Under the pieces are notes generated by a model, which did not search any database, was not told the DNA's origin, and worked only from the letters and a program-made list of their open reading frames with translations. A DNA stretch of 64,000 nucleotides from positions 575,878 to 639,877 of the forward strand of contig JAUTXW010003840.1 of the NCBI GenBank assembly GCA_030620095.1, read 5' to 3'. Source of the stretch: Kuschelorhynchus macadamiae. Its lineage: Eukaryota; Arthropoda; Insecta; Coleoptera; Curculionidae. Positions 43,824 through 55,964 of this stretch are shown in pieces. Position 1 is the stretch's first letter; each line of letters opens with the position of its first letter. The translations under genes were made by a program, and so were the position numbers.

Positions 43824-46159
43824 CCCACACGATTGTGTAAGCTGGGTTTTACTTTACACAAAAAAAAAAAAAGTACCCACACAATTGAGTATGTTGGGTT
43901 TAATTTTACAAAAAACACATTTCAAAAGTAAATAGCTAAAAACAAACTAATTTGTGTGAAACTCCAAAAAACAGTTTTGATCTTTTGTCAGACATAAATA
44001 CACATCGCATTTAAGGCATCTCGTTCGGGTTCTGCTTTTGCAACCCCCATTGCGGCAAAATCTTGCAGTGGTTAGAGAATCTACGGTGGGAAAATGATCG
44101 TATCCATCTAGTCTTTTGTCTTCGCCAGGCAAGGGTGCTCTATAATTTTGAGGTTTCCGGGGTCTGTCAGTTTCATCTTCTTCACTTTCGACTTGTTCTT
44201 CATTTGACCTCTTTCTTTTAGGTGTAGCTAGTAAACCTTCCCCAATTTCCATCCGAAAATTTAGAAGATCTTTAATTTTTGATTTTGCTACACCTGTTCC
44301 TCTACAATCTTCACGATATTCCATCCAAGAGTTAACTACTCCGAAGTCTAGAAAATGTAGAATAGTTTTGAGAGTCCATTTTTTGGTTTTTATAAAAGTT
44401 CTATAATACTCAAGCTGCTGGTCGAGAATATCAACCCCACCCATGTTATCATTGTACGTTTTAACTATTTCAGGACATCTAATATCCAAGTACTGTTTTT
44501 CCTTCTTGCACCATCTTTTTACCGTATGTTCAGGTTCAACTCCAGATGCGTTTGAAAGCAAGGTAACGGTTTTTGTATCTTTCAGTACCACAGTACCTGT
44601 CCCGTGAATCTTTAATTCATGAAGCCGATTAATTAGCAATGGTGTTGTAAAGTACCTATCAAAATGTACAAAACTACCCTCTGGTAATGTCGAACAAAGC
44701 CTCAAAACAACTGCAGGACCTAACCCATATTCTATATCTGGAAGTGGAGTTTGCTGGCCCTGATAAATTTCAAAATCTAGAGCGATACCTGTCGAGGATG
44801 CAAGCACAAAATTTTTTAATCCAGTCGGTCTAGGCTTTCCTTTAACAAATTGTCTTAAATCGCAACAACCTAAAAATGGGATCATTTGCTCATCAATACT
44901 GTAGTTGTTAACTGATCTTTCGATTTTCAAACATGCATCCCTTACGCAATTAATTATAGGCTGAACCTTCCACAACCGATTTGTAGTGTGATCATCGGGG
45001 GGTTTATCTGTGTCAACAAAATGTAGACACATTCTTAGTAAAGTGTTAAAAATGTTAGTAATACTTTGCAGTTTTATTCCTGATTTCCAGTACCAATGTA
45101 AACGCGGGTACCGGATGCAACCCAAAATGAGATGCGCGCCGTAAAGCTTTTTAATTTCTGTCGGAGTTGTATTAAGTATTGTACCTTTTTTAGATAAACA
45201 ATACATGTTTGTATACATAGCTGCCTGTTCAAAATGACTATCCGGGAAGTACTTTTCAAAGTATTGTGGGGAGTTTTAACCACAACGTTTGTTCTATTAG
45301 CAAAAAAGTCTTTTTTATTTGGCTTGTCTTCGGCACATTGAAATACCTTATTCCCCAAGTAAATTTAGGCTTTTCTTTTTTTGGTACCTTACTTTTCTTC
45401 ACAGGAGAAACAAAACTTGGTACATGATTTACCGAGACTATAGATGGACCCGGAGTAGCTTTACTCAGGGTAGATGGACCCGGCATAAATTTACTTGCGA
45501 TAGATGGACCCGGGGTAGCGGTACCTATTGTATTTTGCAGGTCTTCTATTTTGTCATCATCGGACAAGTCTGAGTCGCTCTCTGCAAGATTTCTTGATGT
45601 AACTGGGCAGTCATGAAACCAAGTTGGATCGGTGTCTGAGTCATCACCTTCTATCTCAGAATTATTTCCCATGAATTCCAAAAGTTCATCCACATCCTGC
45701 TGCTTGTCTAGGTTGTAATCTGAAAACGAAAACACTCACGTAAACAAACAACTAAACCACACAAACGTGTAGGAGCAGATTAGGTACTGCGAACGGACCT
45801 ACACAACTGTGTATGTATGTATGTTTAACCACATTTTTGACATGAAATTAAAACTTTTGTTTCAGTATATTTATACAGTTAATTACTACTACTATGATAA
45901 TGAATAAACATGCAGTATTTCATTCAAATTAATGTTTGTTGCTAAAAAATAGTACTTACATTTCTTCCGAAAATTTCGACGCTCCATTTTGCAAAACAAA
46001 ACGATTATACTGAATAACAAAAACAAACACAGGTGGCTTGACGTCCGTTCGGAAATCTTCAGTGATACCCACACAAACGATGTCGTTCGTACAGAAGCGT
46101 TCGAATCGCGGTTAATAGTTGTAAAGGGTTTTTGAACCTAACCTACACAATCGTGTAGG
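43824..46159. repeat. subterminal CYACAC-N4-GTGTA palindromic motifs at both piggyBac ends
   Basis: Six related sites of the form CCYACACRATYGTGTA: 43824-43846 and 43876-43898 on the left; 45758-45773, 45798-45814, 46067-46080 and 46142-46159 on the right. The last reads CCTACAC-AATC-GTGTAGG, a 7-bp perfect palindrome. They lie only in the element's non-coding ends, as transposase-binding repeats do in other piggyBac elements. The role is inferred. Confidence 0.6.
43947..45987 (-). pseudogene. piggyBac-like transposase, two exons, broken near the exon 2 middle
   Basis: Exon 1 is 45960-45987 (MERRNFRKK) and exon 2 starts at 45719 after TTTTCAG. The N-terminus is acidic, with a PGPSIVS/ATPGPSI-type repeat. 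The catalytic domain reads open from 45218: NYSIDEQMIPFLGC, FVHFDRYFTTPLL and NMGGVDILDQQLEYY supply the three Asp. The C-terminus carries the Cys-rich zinc domain (FCRNGGCKSRTRTRCLKCDVYLC). Frame changes between about 45240 and 45310 separate the N-terminal part from the catalytic part, so it is probably inactive. The catalytic and Cys-rich domains themselves are intact for 423 codons. Confidence 0.85.
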
Positions 46160-46223
46160 CAGGTGCGGAAAGGGTTATCGTACGATCCTTTTTGTTCAGC
46201 CTGCTTCTTGGCTATCTTTTCAG

Positions 46224-48567
46224 CTACGTTAGCTCGGACCTCAGTAAGGTTTGAAGGTTCTTCATGTTGAACCTCGTCAAAAATGAGTCGTTTACTCCAC
46301 ATGGTCGATATCCGAAAAATACTTCATACGGTGTTTTTCCCGTAACGGTACTAATAGTTGTGTTGATTCCAAATCGGATCATGCTTATTTTATAATCCCA
46401 AGACCTCTCATCATCAACACTAGCAGATAATGAAGAGAGAACAACTCGGTTAATTCGCTCAACTTGCCCGTTGGCACGCGGTGTGGCCGTTGCACATAGA
46501 ACCCTTTTAATTCCAAATTTTAAGCAATATTCGGTGAATGCTTTGCTTGTGAAGGCAGTCCCTCTGTCGCATATAAACCTCCGTGGGACTCCAAAGGTTT
46601 CTATTATTTCGTTCAAAAACTTAGTCACTGGTTCAGTTTTCGTGTTAGGTACTGCCTTTAAGAACACAAATTTAGTGAAAGCATCCACTGCTACGATTAA
46701 ATAGCTATTCTTCTTTTTACTTTTAACAAATGGCCCCAAATGATCTAGATGTACCGTGTCCATGGGTATCGCTTTCTTTTCAATGCTATGCAGGCTTCCT
46801 GGCGTCATACCCGATGGTTTTTTATTATACATACATCCCAGGCAGGACGATATGTAGTTTTTAACCTATTTCCTCATAGAAGGGAACCAATATGTTTTGC
46901 TTACGGCTTCGATGGTCTTATCAACTGCAAAGTGTCCTAGTCCATCGTGGTAATACATGAGAATGGTTCTGCGGGATGCCTTTGGGACTACCCATCGTCG
47001 GCCATTTTGAGTCTTCCGGTATAATCGGTTTTCTTTGAGGCAATATTCTTTGTGTATTTGAGTTTCCTCTTTGCTGGTGGGCGTTCGCTGCAAAACTTCG
47101 AGTAAGTGCTTACATCTTTCGTCTTGTAGCTGCGCCGCCAAAATCCAATCCTCGTCGGATACATTAACGTGCAATATATCCAAGTCGACGTTCGACTCAA
47201 TTGGATTTCTGCTAAGCGCATCAACATGAGACATCTTTGTCCCAGGCCGATATTCAATATCGAAATCAAATTCCAGCGTTGTTAACCACCACCTTCCTAT
47301 GCGGGGAATCAGGTCTCGTTTGGTTAAAGTCGTGCGTAAAGCATTGCAGTCTGTTACTATTTTAAAATGTATTCCTACAAGGTAAACCCTAAATTTCTTC
47401 AGAGAACTAACGACTGCCAAAGTTTCTAACTCGTACGAATGATACACTTGTTCTTCTTTAGTAGTCGCCCTGCTAAAATATTGAACAGGTTTTAACGCGC
47501 CATTGGACTGTTTTTGAAGTAGTATTCCACCAAGACCCCATTTGCTGGCATCCGTGTGGACTTCAGTCGGAGCTTCCCTATCGTATATAGCTAATGTTGG
47601 ACGGGATGTCAATTTTGTCTTTAAATCTTGAAAAGCCTGCTGTTGTTCATCGTTCCAAGTGAAAACCGTGTTTTTCTTTGTCAAATTTGTAAGTGGTTTG
47701 GCAATTAATGCAAAACCCTGTATATATTTGCGAAAATAACTCGCCAACCCCAAAAATTGTCTCACTGTGTGAACATCTGTTGGAGTCGGGAAATCAGCAA
47801 CAGGCTGAATCTTCTCTGGACCCGGTTTGATCCCCTCTTGGCAAATTTCGTGACCAAGATAGCTTATTTTTCGTTGTAAATAACTACATTTATCAAATCT
47901 TAAGGTCAGTCATGCGGAACGTAGTAACTCCAGAACGTTTTCTAAACTCTCTAGTCCGCCCATTACATCGTTTGACGGTATTAAAATGTCATCTAGATAT
48001 GCAAGGGCAGTCGTGTAACGTAAAGACCCCAAGATTTGATTAATGGCCCTTTGAAATACTGCTGGTTCGTTCACCAATCCAAATGGCATTACGAGGTACT
48101 CATAATGACCATCTGGCGTAATAAAAGCTGTTTTGGAGACGGAATCTTTAGCTACTGGTACCTGATGATAACCAGACGCAAGATCTAAACTTGTAAAATA
48201 TTGACCCCCCTTCAGCCTGTCTAAAAGATCGTCAATACGTGGTAGGGGCCATACGTCTTGGACAGTCTTACGGTTTATGGCCCGGTAGTCCACGCACATG
48301 CGCGTTTCTCCGTTTTTCTTTTTAACCAATAATATAAAACATTGTAAATTGTGTTAATTCGCTTTGTTTAACCGATAAACATTCTAAATATTGTTCTTGT
48401 TTTTCTGCTGTGCACGTAATTGCCCGTGCGACGACACTGCCTTTTTCATACACAACAGCGTTATCAGAAGCATTAAAAACAGGTACTAAACCACCGCTTT
48501 TTAAATTTGATATGCATCGTGGAATTAAATGAAATTTATTTGGCCAAGTACGATAGCGTAAATCAAT
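46224..48567 (-). pseudogene. gypsy pol: RT, RNase H, integrase core (broken)
   Basis: In order on the minus strand: RT (VKKKNGETRMCVDYRAINRK, the catalytic LAYLDDILI, 47910-48329), RNase H (VHTDASKWGLGGILLQKQ) and the integrase zinc-binding start (DGLGHFAVDKTIEAV) in 46866-47765. The integrase core is at 46224-46832 (VDAFTKFVF, CDRGTAFTS, ATPRANGQVERINR). In-frame stops lie at 47910-47912 (TGA) and 46866-46868 (TAG). The usual ~50 residues before VKKKNGE are missing, suggesting a deletion near 48330. A further frame change occurs near 46224. The copy cannot encode a complete Pol. Confidence 0.85.
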
Positions 48568-50211
48568 TTATACATCATCACAATCCACAGAAGCATACAG
48601 TGGAATGTGTCCAATGTGATTTGGAGGAATAACAGATGCTTCCTTGGCCCACAAAGTAACTTTACGCGACGGCAGTGTGTCAATTTCACTAAGTGAGGTT
48701 TCATCTTTATTAAATAACCTAACTTGTCCCCCACGTACCACCATAACGACATTAGAGCTATTTATAAACGGTTGCCCTACTATTATAGACACTTCTTGTG
48801 CCGCATCAGGTACACAAAGTGCTTCGACTGGTGCGACAGCTAAATCAACTTTAAGATTAATAAAAACTTTATGTCTTACGACAACTGAGCCGCCGGCAAA
48901 CCCACTTAGGCGAATTTGTACTAGGTGAAAATCTAGATTTAAATTTCTAACGTCAGACTCACGTATGGTAACGGCATTGCTACCCGAGTCAACATATCCT
49001 CGAAAGGCACAATCATTTATGTAACAGTCAATAAAATAGCAAGTGTTAGTATTTAATTTGGCATTTTTACGTAAATCTAAGTTTAAAATGGTTTCTGACT
49101 TACCCGTCGGTTTGTTCAGCTTGTTTTTATGGCAGTTGTGTTCGTCGTGCCCTAGAAGTTTGCAACGTTTGCACTCGAGACGTGGTTTAAAACACTTTGC
49201 TGCAATATGGCCACGTTGTCCACAATTAAAACATTTTGGTAAAAACACGTTGTTTTTAGGTTTGCTTCTGATGACATTACGTAAATCAGTATCACGCACT
49301 TTTTTAGGCTGACTTGATGCAGAAGTTGAAGGCACGTTTGCCTGCAAAACAGACAGGTATTCTTCATACAAGGCCTCCGGTGTTTCGTATCTCCCTGCCC
49401 GAGCGCCATTTTGTACTACGGAGTCGTCAATACCGTGTAGAAGACAGGATACTGCTCTCTTCCCCTGTATGTCGCATGTTCTTAGTAATTCCATTTTTTC
49501 AAAGTAATACGTAGTCATCAATTCTGTTGGAGATTTCCGTCTGTTTAACATTGTCTGTAGAAGCGTTGCGTAATCGGTGTGATCGGGAAAGCTTCTTCTT
49601 ACTAGGCTTTTCCATTCCTCCCAGGTCAAATTATAGTTGGTCGAACTGTGGTACCAGTTTTTCGCCATGCCTACGAGTCTGGATTGCATGTGGTAAATTG
49701 TTGTTATCTCATCCCACTTGTTTAATTGTCTTAATTGGTCAATTTTTGTCAACCATTGCTCAGCTGTAAGGTTATTATTTTCCGGTGAAAATTCTGGAAT
49801 GCAGTCGCTGCGAAAACTTAACCTTGGAGTTTCTTTGTTTTCCGTAGACTGTGCCTGACGACCTAAATCCTTAATCATGTTTTCTAGCCTTTTGAACCTA
49901 TCTTCCGTGGACTCTGGTTCAGGAGTTCTTGGGGAAACACATGGAGAATGCACAAACGAACGGCTTTGTTCTTCACGTCGAAGGTCTACCACGCGCGATT
50001 CTGGACGTTTCCTAGAATCACTTTTGTCCCTAGCTCGTAATTCCGGACGTTTCCTAGAGCCACTTTTATCCGAATCGCGTGATCCCGGACGTTTCCCAGA
50101 ATCATCGCGTTTGGAAGATTTTCGATTGCGATAACGCTCAACATCACTGTCTTGCGAACTAGAACTACTACTACGAGACGTTTTGCGCGAGTTGCCACCC
50201 ATAATCAACAA
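48568..50211 (-). CDS. gypsy Gag plus aspartic protease, single ORF
   Basis: Intact ORF of 547 residues. It opens with an Arg/Ser/Lys-rich segment containing near-repeats (SRKRPE-type), then a capsid-like region (LTAEQWLTKIDQL, RLVGMAKNWYHS). Two CCHC zinc knuckles follow (CFNCGQRGHIAAKC and CKRCKLLGHDEHNC), which bind RNA. The last third is a retropepsin-like protease with the active-site DSG in GYVDSGSNAVT. Gag and protease are in one frame, while pol is separate. The start could be the ATG at 50211 or the next in-frame ATG three codons later. Confidence 0.88.
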   Translation of the reverse strand: MLIMGGNSRKTSRSSSSSSQDSDVERYRNRKSSKRDDSGKRPGSRDSDKSGSRKRPELRARDKSDSRKRPESRVVDLRREEQSRSFVHSPCVSPRTPEPESTEDRFKRLENMIKDLGRQAQSTENKETPRLSFRSDCIPEFSPENNNLTAEQWLTKIDQLRQLNKWDEITTIYHMQSRLVGMAKNWYHSSTNYNLTWEEWKSLVRRSFPDHTDYATLLQTMLNRRKSPTELMTTYYFEKMELLRTCDIQGKRAVSCLLHGIDDSVVQNGARAGRYETPEALYEEYLSVLQANVPSTSASSQPKKVRDTDLRNVIRSKPKNNVFLPKCFNCGQRGHIAAKCFKPRLECKRCKLLGHDEHNCHKNKLNKPTGKSETILNLDLRKNAKLNTNTCYFIDCYINDCAFRGYVDSGSNAVTIRESDVRNLNLDFHLVQIRLSGFAGGSVVVRHKVFINLKVDLAVAPVEALCVPDAAQEVSIIVGQPFINSSNVVMVVRGGQVRLFNKDETSLSEIDTLPSRKVTLWAKEASVIPPNHIGHIPLYASVDCDDV

Positions 50212-50295
50212 TAACTTTAATTTAACTTAATCACACACAGTTAAAACAAAAGAAAATGCAATACTCGAGAGACGTGAACCACCTCACACCTGAAC

Positions 50296-50501
50296 TGTAA
50301 ACTCCAACCGAAAAATCAATACAATATTCTTTCAAACAACGTATATTTCGTACTACTCGTAACAATAAATTTTGTCTCCCAAGACTGACTAATCTACCTG
50401 ATTCAACACAAAGAAAAACTCTTATCTTATTACATAACGTCGAGAACAGTCATCCAATATTTCACCCGATAAACCGAGTGTCTTGCCGAAGCGTTTCTAC
50501 A
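50296..50501 (-). repeat. gypsy 5' LTR
   Basis: 206 bp, TG..CA ends. I could not identify a convincing tRNA primer-binding site just inside it (50270-50295). Confidence 0.92.
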
Positions 50502-50505
50502 CAAA

Positions 50506-51018
50506 GATTTTCAAAAAAAATTCGACATTTAGAAATATTTTTAAACTTTGCTGCATCACAAGGTTAAGACAATGCACAAGACAATGGACAAAAACAGCCT
50601 GCGGCGCTTTTTTTTTTTTTTGAAGCCCATTTAGATGACCAGACATCACACTTGCGCTATCGTAACATTGCCCTATTAATTTATGTTTCTAGTCAAATTG
50701 GTCCAAAATTTGATCCAATAGAGAATATAAATTCTCAGACGTTTTATCGAAGCTGACATTATAAAATCCTAAGAATCTCTCGACTACTGAACCTTCTGAA
50801 TTAACGTATATTAAAGTTATGGAGCACTGGAAGGTTTGCGTAATATCAGTGGTGTCATCTACTTGCACAGAAAAAACTATGTTGATTATTTCAGTTTTAG
50901 ATGATCATTTAAGTAATCAGAAATGCATTGAATTATTTCGTTTTGAATAGTTTTTGAGTCACCATTAAAACATTTTTAATTTTTTCGTGATGATCTTTTA
51001 GTTCTTGAGAACTTCTCC
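50506..51018 (-). pseudogene. hAT transposase, central part (DUF4371-like)
   Basis: The minus strand reads sequence homologous to the plus-strand piece at 60410-60850: LDQILDQFD-like, NVTIAQV-like and FVHCLVHCLNLV, followed at the gypsy insertion by FFLKIF. It contains several frameshifts and a 14-T run at 50612-50625. Together with 41902-42946 it makes one broken gene. Confidence 0.72.
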
Positions 51019-51365
51019 ATTGCGCTCGACGTCATCGCGTACGCGTTGTCGTGGCAACATAGTAGGAAAATCTTAAACTAAACATAGCACCTCCAGCAAA
51101 GTCGAAGCGGTTTGCGCCACTGTTATAGTTATAATAAAGTATAATAAGTTTGATTGAAAGTTTTAAAAAGACATGCCGCTAACGGTCAAGCAAAAGTTTA
51201 TTCGAGATGTACAGTTTATTTTTTGCCAATTAGGTGAATAAATGAATGTAAAAGCTGAAATTTTAAGAGATATATTATAAATGTAGTTAGATGTTTGCTT
51301 GTTTATTTTTTCTGGTGAAGTAGCACTTCACCTATTTCACCTGAATAGCCGCCACTATGTGGGAT

Positions 51366-52239
51366 CTAATGTTTTGAACACATTTTTACATAATGCAGTA
51401 CTTAATACATTGGTACCTTCAGTTTATAGTTCAGTGGCATTTATTCAAATCGAACAAATTATTGGTTTAGAAAATCAAGAGTTTTAGAAAATACCATAGA
51501 ACATACAGTATCATGTTTAAATTCATGCGATTGGTGATTGGGACTGAACTGAAAATTTTGGGAAATTCGTTTTTTCCTAAAAACCCACTTATTAAGTACA
51601 TACATATAAATTTAAAATAATTTCAGATTTGCAAATTTTCGCTCTTGACAAAGTCCATGTAAAAAAAACTACTTTTGTCTTATCCTTCGTATAAGTTAGA
51701 GCCATTCAAATTTAGGTTCAATTTTAAAAAATCGCACAATAGTGTATTTGAAATATTAAGCCAAATTTTTCAGCAAGCTCGTTGAGAAAGTTGTACTGCA
51801 CCGATTTATATGATTTTGTTTAATGATCGTCTGGTGAATGAGACCTTTCAACACTATTTTTTTGTATCGTAAATTTATACAAGGTGATTCAAAAACCTCA
51901 GGTCACTGATTAATCACGATTCTGCTTAAACCGCTTGACGTAAAAAGCTTAATTTTGGCACACAGGCCAATAGTGTGATGTAGAGGTTCGACAAGAAGGG
52001 ATTTTTCAAATTCAAATTTGAAGAGGATGAAACAACACCACCTACAAGACAAGGCCAAGACGCTGATTTGTGACTTCATCGCCTGTGGTCATATGAAAAC
52101 AACGCAATATTGTCCTACCAGTTTGGTCAACGCAGTATTGTTGATTATTGCAATAATGTGTGCTTGTTTCCTGGATTTGTTAATATTTTAATAATTGTTA
52201 CAATTAGTTTTATATATTTACGATGTTCTATTGTAGTTT
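51366..52239. other. spacer in the P-like relic, no gene seen
   Basis: Probably the 3' part of the P-like element that follows. A mariner-like terminus phrase ACAAGGTGATTCAAAAACC occurs at 51888. No ORF is recognised. Confidence 0.35.
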
Positions 52240-53440
52240 TAATTTTAAAAAATCGGCTGTATCTTGCGCATTAGGGATATCTTTTTCAAAATTTTGTAGG
52301 ACTTCAATTGCAATTTTACATTTTGTCTTTCCAAGCTAGATGGATATAGAGCTTTTAAATTCAAAGAATAGCCAAATTTTAGTAACATGTTTTGTTCTAA
52401 GTCATGCATTTTTTTTGAAAGTAGAAAAACAAGAAAAATTTTTTTGCCGCTGCAAAAGTTCGGATATATGTATAAGTGTCTGATCAGGTTTTAAGTTTAG
52501 CCAGTTATTGAAAATGCATTTTAAAAGGCGTACAGGTACAGAATTAAACAAATAGAATAATGACCTTTTTGGATCGACAGGATGTGGATACAGTATTAAG
52601 TTCTAATATTGGGGAAAAATTAGACTTACTTTTCCATTAATTGAATTGTTGTCACTGAGTACATAAAATAATGTATATCCTGTAGCCTCTATACGAGTAA
52701 TTATTGTTTTGACAAAGTAGAAAAGCAATTCATGATTAATTTTTGATACAGGGGCAATGTGAACAACTTCTATAACATCTGAGCATATACTTGTAATCAT
52801 GAACGCATATGCAGTTGTTGCTAATGATTCATTGTTCACTGATGCCCCAACCACATTTCCACCCTTATAGTCAAGATAAGGATCAATATGAATTTCATCC
52901 ATTAACAGAGGAACATATTTGTCTTAGTCTTAATTAAAAGTTCTTAATTTTATTTACTCCGAAATAAATTGTAACGCTTCTGCGATAGCATCGTCTACTT
53001 TTAAAATTTTTAGCAATTCTGAAACAAAGTTCAGAACTAGATTTATTTTTGATAAATCGTTACTTTTTACGATTTTGAGGATCTCGGTCATAAAGAAGGT
53101 TATTGTCTTGTTCAGTCTCTAAAGAAAGAACCGTCATCGAACAATCAATGCTATCAATTAAATTTCTTAATTCGTCCAAATTACTTGACCAAAAGGGCGT
53201 TTTCTGTTTATCAGTTTATACGCTTATTTCTAAATCTATTCTAAAAGGAGTATGTTCAACCCTGAAAAAATTCTTAGATATATTTTCGTCAATCATAAAC
53301 AACCCTTCCCTTAAATTAAATGTCTTAAACAAATTACAGAACCCTTCAAAAGAATCATAATTGGTGCGCTATTTATGCTTTAACATTTCACACTTGCTTT
53401 CGTCAATACTCTGCTGAAATCGAATTTTGTCTGGTTCCCT
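52240..53440 (-). pseudogene. P-element/THAP9-like transposase relic
   Basis: Minus strand, in order: FCNLFKTFNLREGLFMIDE (near 53310), LDELRNLIDSIDCSM (53150), then the P-type catalytic segment MDEIHIDPYLDYKGGNVVGA and VLSDNNSING (52603-52902). After a frame change come VDPKRSLFYLFNSV and LQRQKNF, and the end region GKTKCKIAIEVLQNF (52270). There are several stops and frameshifts, and no THAP finger is visible. It lies between the two divergent hAT copies and differs in sequence from the P-like element at 37.3 kb. Confidence 0.7.
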
Positions 53441-53598
53441 AAGCTTTTCTTCAGTGGGGGCTATTCAGGTGAAGTACGTGAAGTGCTACTTCACCAGGGA
53501 AAATAAACAAGCAAACATCTAACTATATTTTTATATATCTCTTAAAATTTAAGTTTTTACATTCATTTATTCACCTAATTGGCAAAAAATAAACTGTA

Positions 53599-55964
53599 CC
53601 GGGTGGTCGAAATTGGTCTGTTTTAACAGAGAAAACCTATTTCCTGACTAGATAGAGCAAAACTGACTTAGGTGTCATGGGCTCGATTTTCTGAGAAAAT
53701 GTTTAATGGCAAAAACCGCCAGCCGATATTTTCACTGCCAACTGAGATATAGGGCGTTTTTCAATTTTCGGCCATTTTGAAAATTGTCCATAACATTTTT
53801 ATTTTGCGGAATATTAACATTCTGCAAAGACATTCTAAAGGCACTTTTTTATGTGCAATCCAGTGGCGTACTCAGATTTTTTCTATAGTTGTCCGTTTTA
53901 TCATAAATAGGCAAAACTTTTTTTTTTTCAAATGGAAATCATAGTTGGCTATAAATTATAAAAAATGCTCGCGTTTAGCCCTTTTCAGTGATATAAAGTT
54001 GTAGGTACTTATTTTCAAAAATAACGAAAATATTAGGTGTTTTTGGTTTACATCGAAGTAGGCCTTGGAATAATGACGCGCGTTCAATATTTTGAATATA
54101 TTGCTGTCAGATTACTGTAGTCTGGTGTAATTATTGCGTTTTGGTGTTATCTTTATAAAGTTGTGTTAAGTTGCTGACAAAATATGTTTGAGAATTATGA
54201 AAAGTATGATATGTTAAAATGTTACATATTATCTAACGAAGTTCCTGAAGCAGCTAGTGAATTATATTTTAATACATTTCCCGAGCGACGTCAACCGGAT
54301 AACCGAATTTATCAAACATTAAAAAGTAATTTAGTAAATTACGGAAGTTTTAAAAAGTTAAGAACAAGACATTATGAACTAAAGGAAGAAAAGGAAATCC
54401 AGCAGCTAAATATAATTGGTGAGGTATTAGATCATCCTGGCACCTCCTCTCGAACATTGGCTAATATAACGAATGTTCCAAAGACCACCGTTTTAAAAAT
54501 ACTCAAAAAACATAAATTCAAACCGTACAGAACGAGAAGAGTTCATCAACTCCGTGAAGGGGACGCCGCTAGAAGATTGAGATTTTGTCAGTGGTATGAG
54601 CAAAAATTCATGGAGAATGAGAATTTTCCATTAAATATTATTTGGAGTGATGAATCCAGAGTAGATACTTCTGGTATATTTAATAGATATAATTCATATC
54701 ACTGGTCCACTGAAAATCCACACGTAGTTGTGCAACAAGACCGGCAAGGTCGGTGTGGATTCAATATATGGGTGGGGATATTCCGAGGAAGATTTGTGGG
54801 ACCTTATTTTTACGATGGAAATTTAACTGCAGATGATTATGTAAATATTTTGCGCACATATATTGTCCCTTTGTTGGAAGACATACCTTTAGCTGATGCC
54901 AGAAATATCTACTATCAACAAGATGGTTGTCCCCCGCACAATGCAAGGATCACAACTGATCTTTTAAACTTCGAATTTCGAGAAAATTGGATTGGTACGT
55001 GGGGCCCCATACCTTGGCCTGCTAGGTCCTGTGACTTAACTCCCTTAGATTTTTTTTTGTGGGGAAGATTGAAGGACTTGATATTTAAAGGAAGAACCTT
55101 TCACACAAAAGAAGAATTGCAAGAGGCCACTAGGCAAGCTTTTGCATCTATTAGCCCAGTTGAACTAATAAATAGTTGCAACTCGGTACGGAAAAGATGC
55201 TTAGTTTGTATTCAACAGGAGGGGCTCAATTTGAACAACTTCTCTAAATATATTTATCAGAAACCTATCTAACTAAATACCTAGATTTTCATAATTATTT
55301 TTTATTTTCACTTGTAGCTGTAAATAGTAGTTTAGTTTGTTAATTTTGTTCAACTTTGCTATGTAAACAAAAAAAAAATAAAAAAAATTAATAATAAATA
55401 ATTAAAATAACGTTAGCTAGTGTTATTTAAAGTTGTGTTTAAGTTGCTAACAAACTATAAATCTTAACAATACATAATTGAGATATTGTCATCACAAATC
55501 AAAGCCTACTTCGATGTAAACCAAAAACACCTAATATTTTCGTTATTTTTGAAAATAAGTACCTACAACTTTATATCACTGAAAAGGGCTAAACGCGAGC
55601 ATTTTTTATAATTTATAGCCAACTATGATTTCCATTTGAAAAAAAAAAGTTTTGCCTATTTATGATAAAACGGACAACTATAGAAAAAATCTGAGTACGC
55701 CACTGGATTGCACATAAAAAAGTGCCTTTAGAATGTCTTTGCAGAATGTTAATATTCCGCAAAATAAAAAAGTTATGGATAATTTTCAAATGGCCGAAAA
55801 TTGAAAAACGCCCTATATCTCAGTTGGCAGTGAAAATATCGGCAGGCGGTTTTTGCCATTAAACATTTCTCAGAAATCGAGCCCATGACACCTAAGTCAG
55901 TTTTGCTCTATCTAGTCAGGAAATAGGTTTTCTCTGTTAAAACAGACCAATTTCGACCACCCTG
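53599..55964 (+). mobile_element. intact DD41D mariner with ~468-bp inverted repeats
   Basis: Flanked by TA (53597-53598 and 55965-55966). Inverted repeats 53599-54068 and 55498-55964 are nearly identical by eye and start CCGGGTGGTCGAAATTGG / CAGGGTGGTCGAAATTGG. The homologous uninterrupted site exists in the left hAT copy at 51206-51227 with a single TA. The element therefore inserted after the two hAT copies diverged, and recently. Confidence 0.95.
54184..55272 (+). CDS. DD41D mariner (rosa-like) transposase, intact
   Basis: A 362-residue unbroken ORF. The N-terminal region (YILSNEVPEAASELYFNTFP) is the DUF4817-type helix-turn-helix, followed by a second one around residues 80-118 (SRTLANITNVPKTTVLKILKK). 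The catalytic triad is D156 in IIWSDESRV, D247 in YYQQDGCPPHN and D289 in DLTPLDFFLWG. There are 41 residues between the last two, hence DD41D. Length and motifs are complete, and the inverted repeats are intact, so the element may be autonomous and active. The ATG at 54184 lies about 115 bp inside the left repeat's inner edge. Confidence 0.93.
   Translation: MFENYEKYDMLKCYILSNEVPEAASELYFNTFPERRQPDNRIYQTLKSNLVNYGSFKKLRTRHYELKEEKEIQQLNIIGEVLDHPGTSSRTLANITNVPKTTVLKILKKHKFKPYRTRRVHQLREGDAARRLRFCQWYEQKFMENENFPLNIIWSDESRVDTSGIFNRYNSYHWSTENPHVVVQQDRQGRCGFNIWVGIFRGRFVGPYFYDGNLTADDYVNILRTYIVPLLEDIPLADARNIYYQQDGCPPHNARITTDLLNFEFRENWIGTWGPIPWPARSCDLTPLDFFLWGRLKDLIFKGRTFHTKEELQEATRQAFASISPVELINSCNSVRKRCLVCIQQEGLNLNNFSKYIYQKPI

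Noticed and set aside
50270..50295. tRNA primer-binding site of the gypsy element
   Set aside because: No convincing TGG-starting match to a tRNA 3' end next to the 5' LTR; not called.
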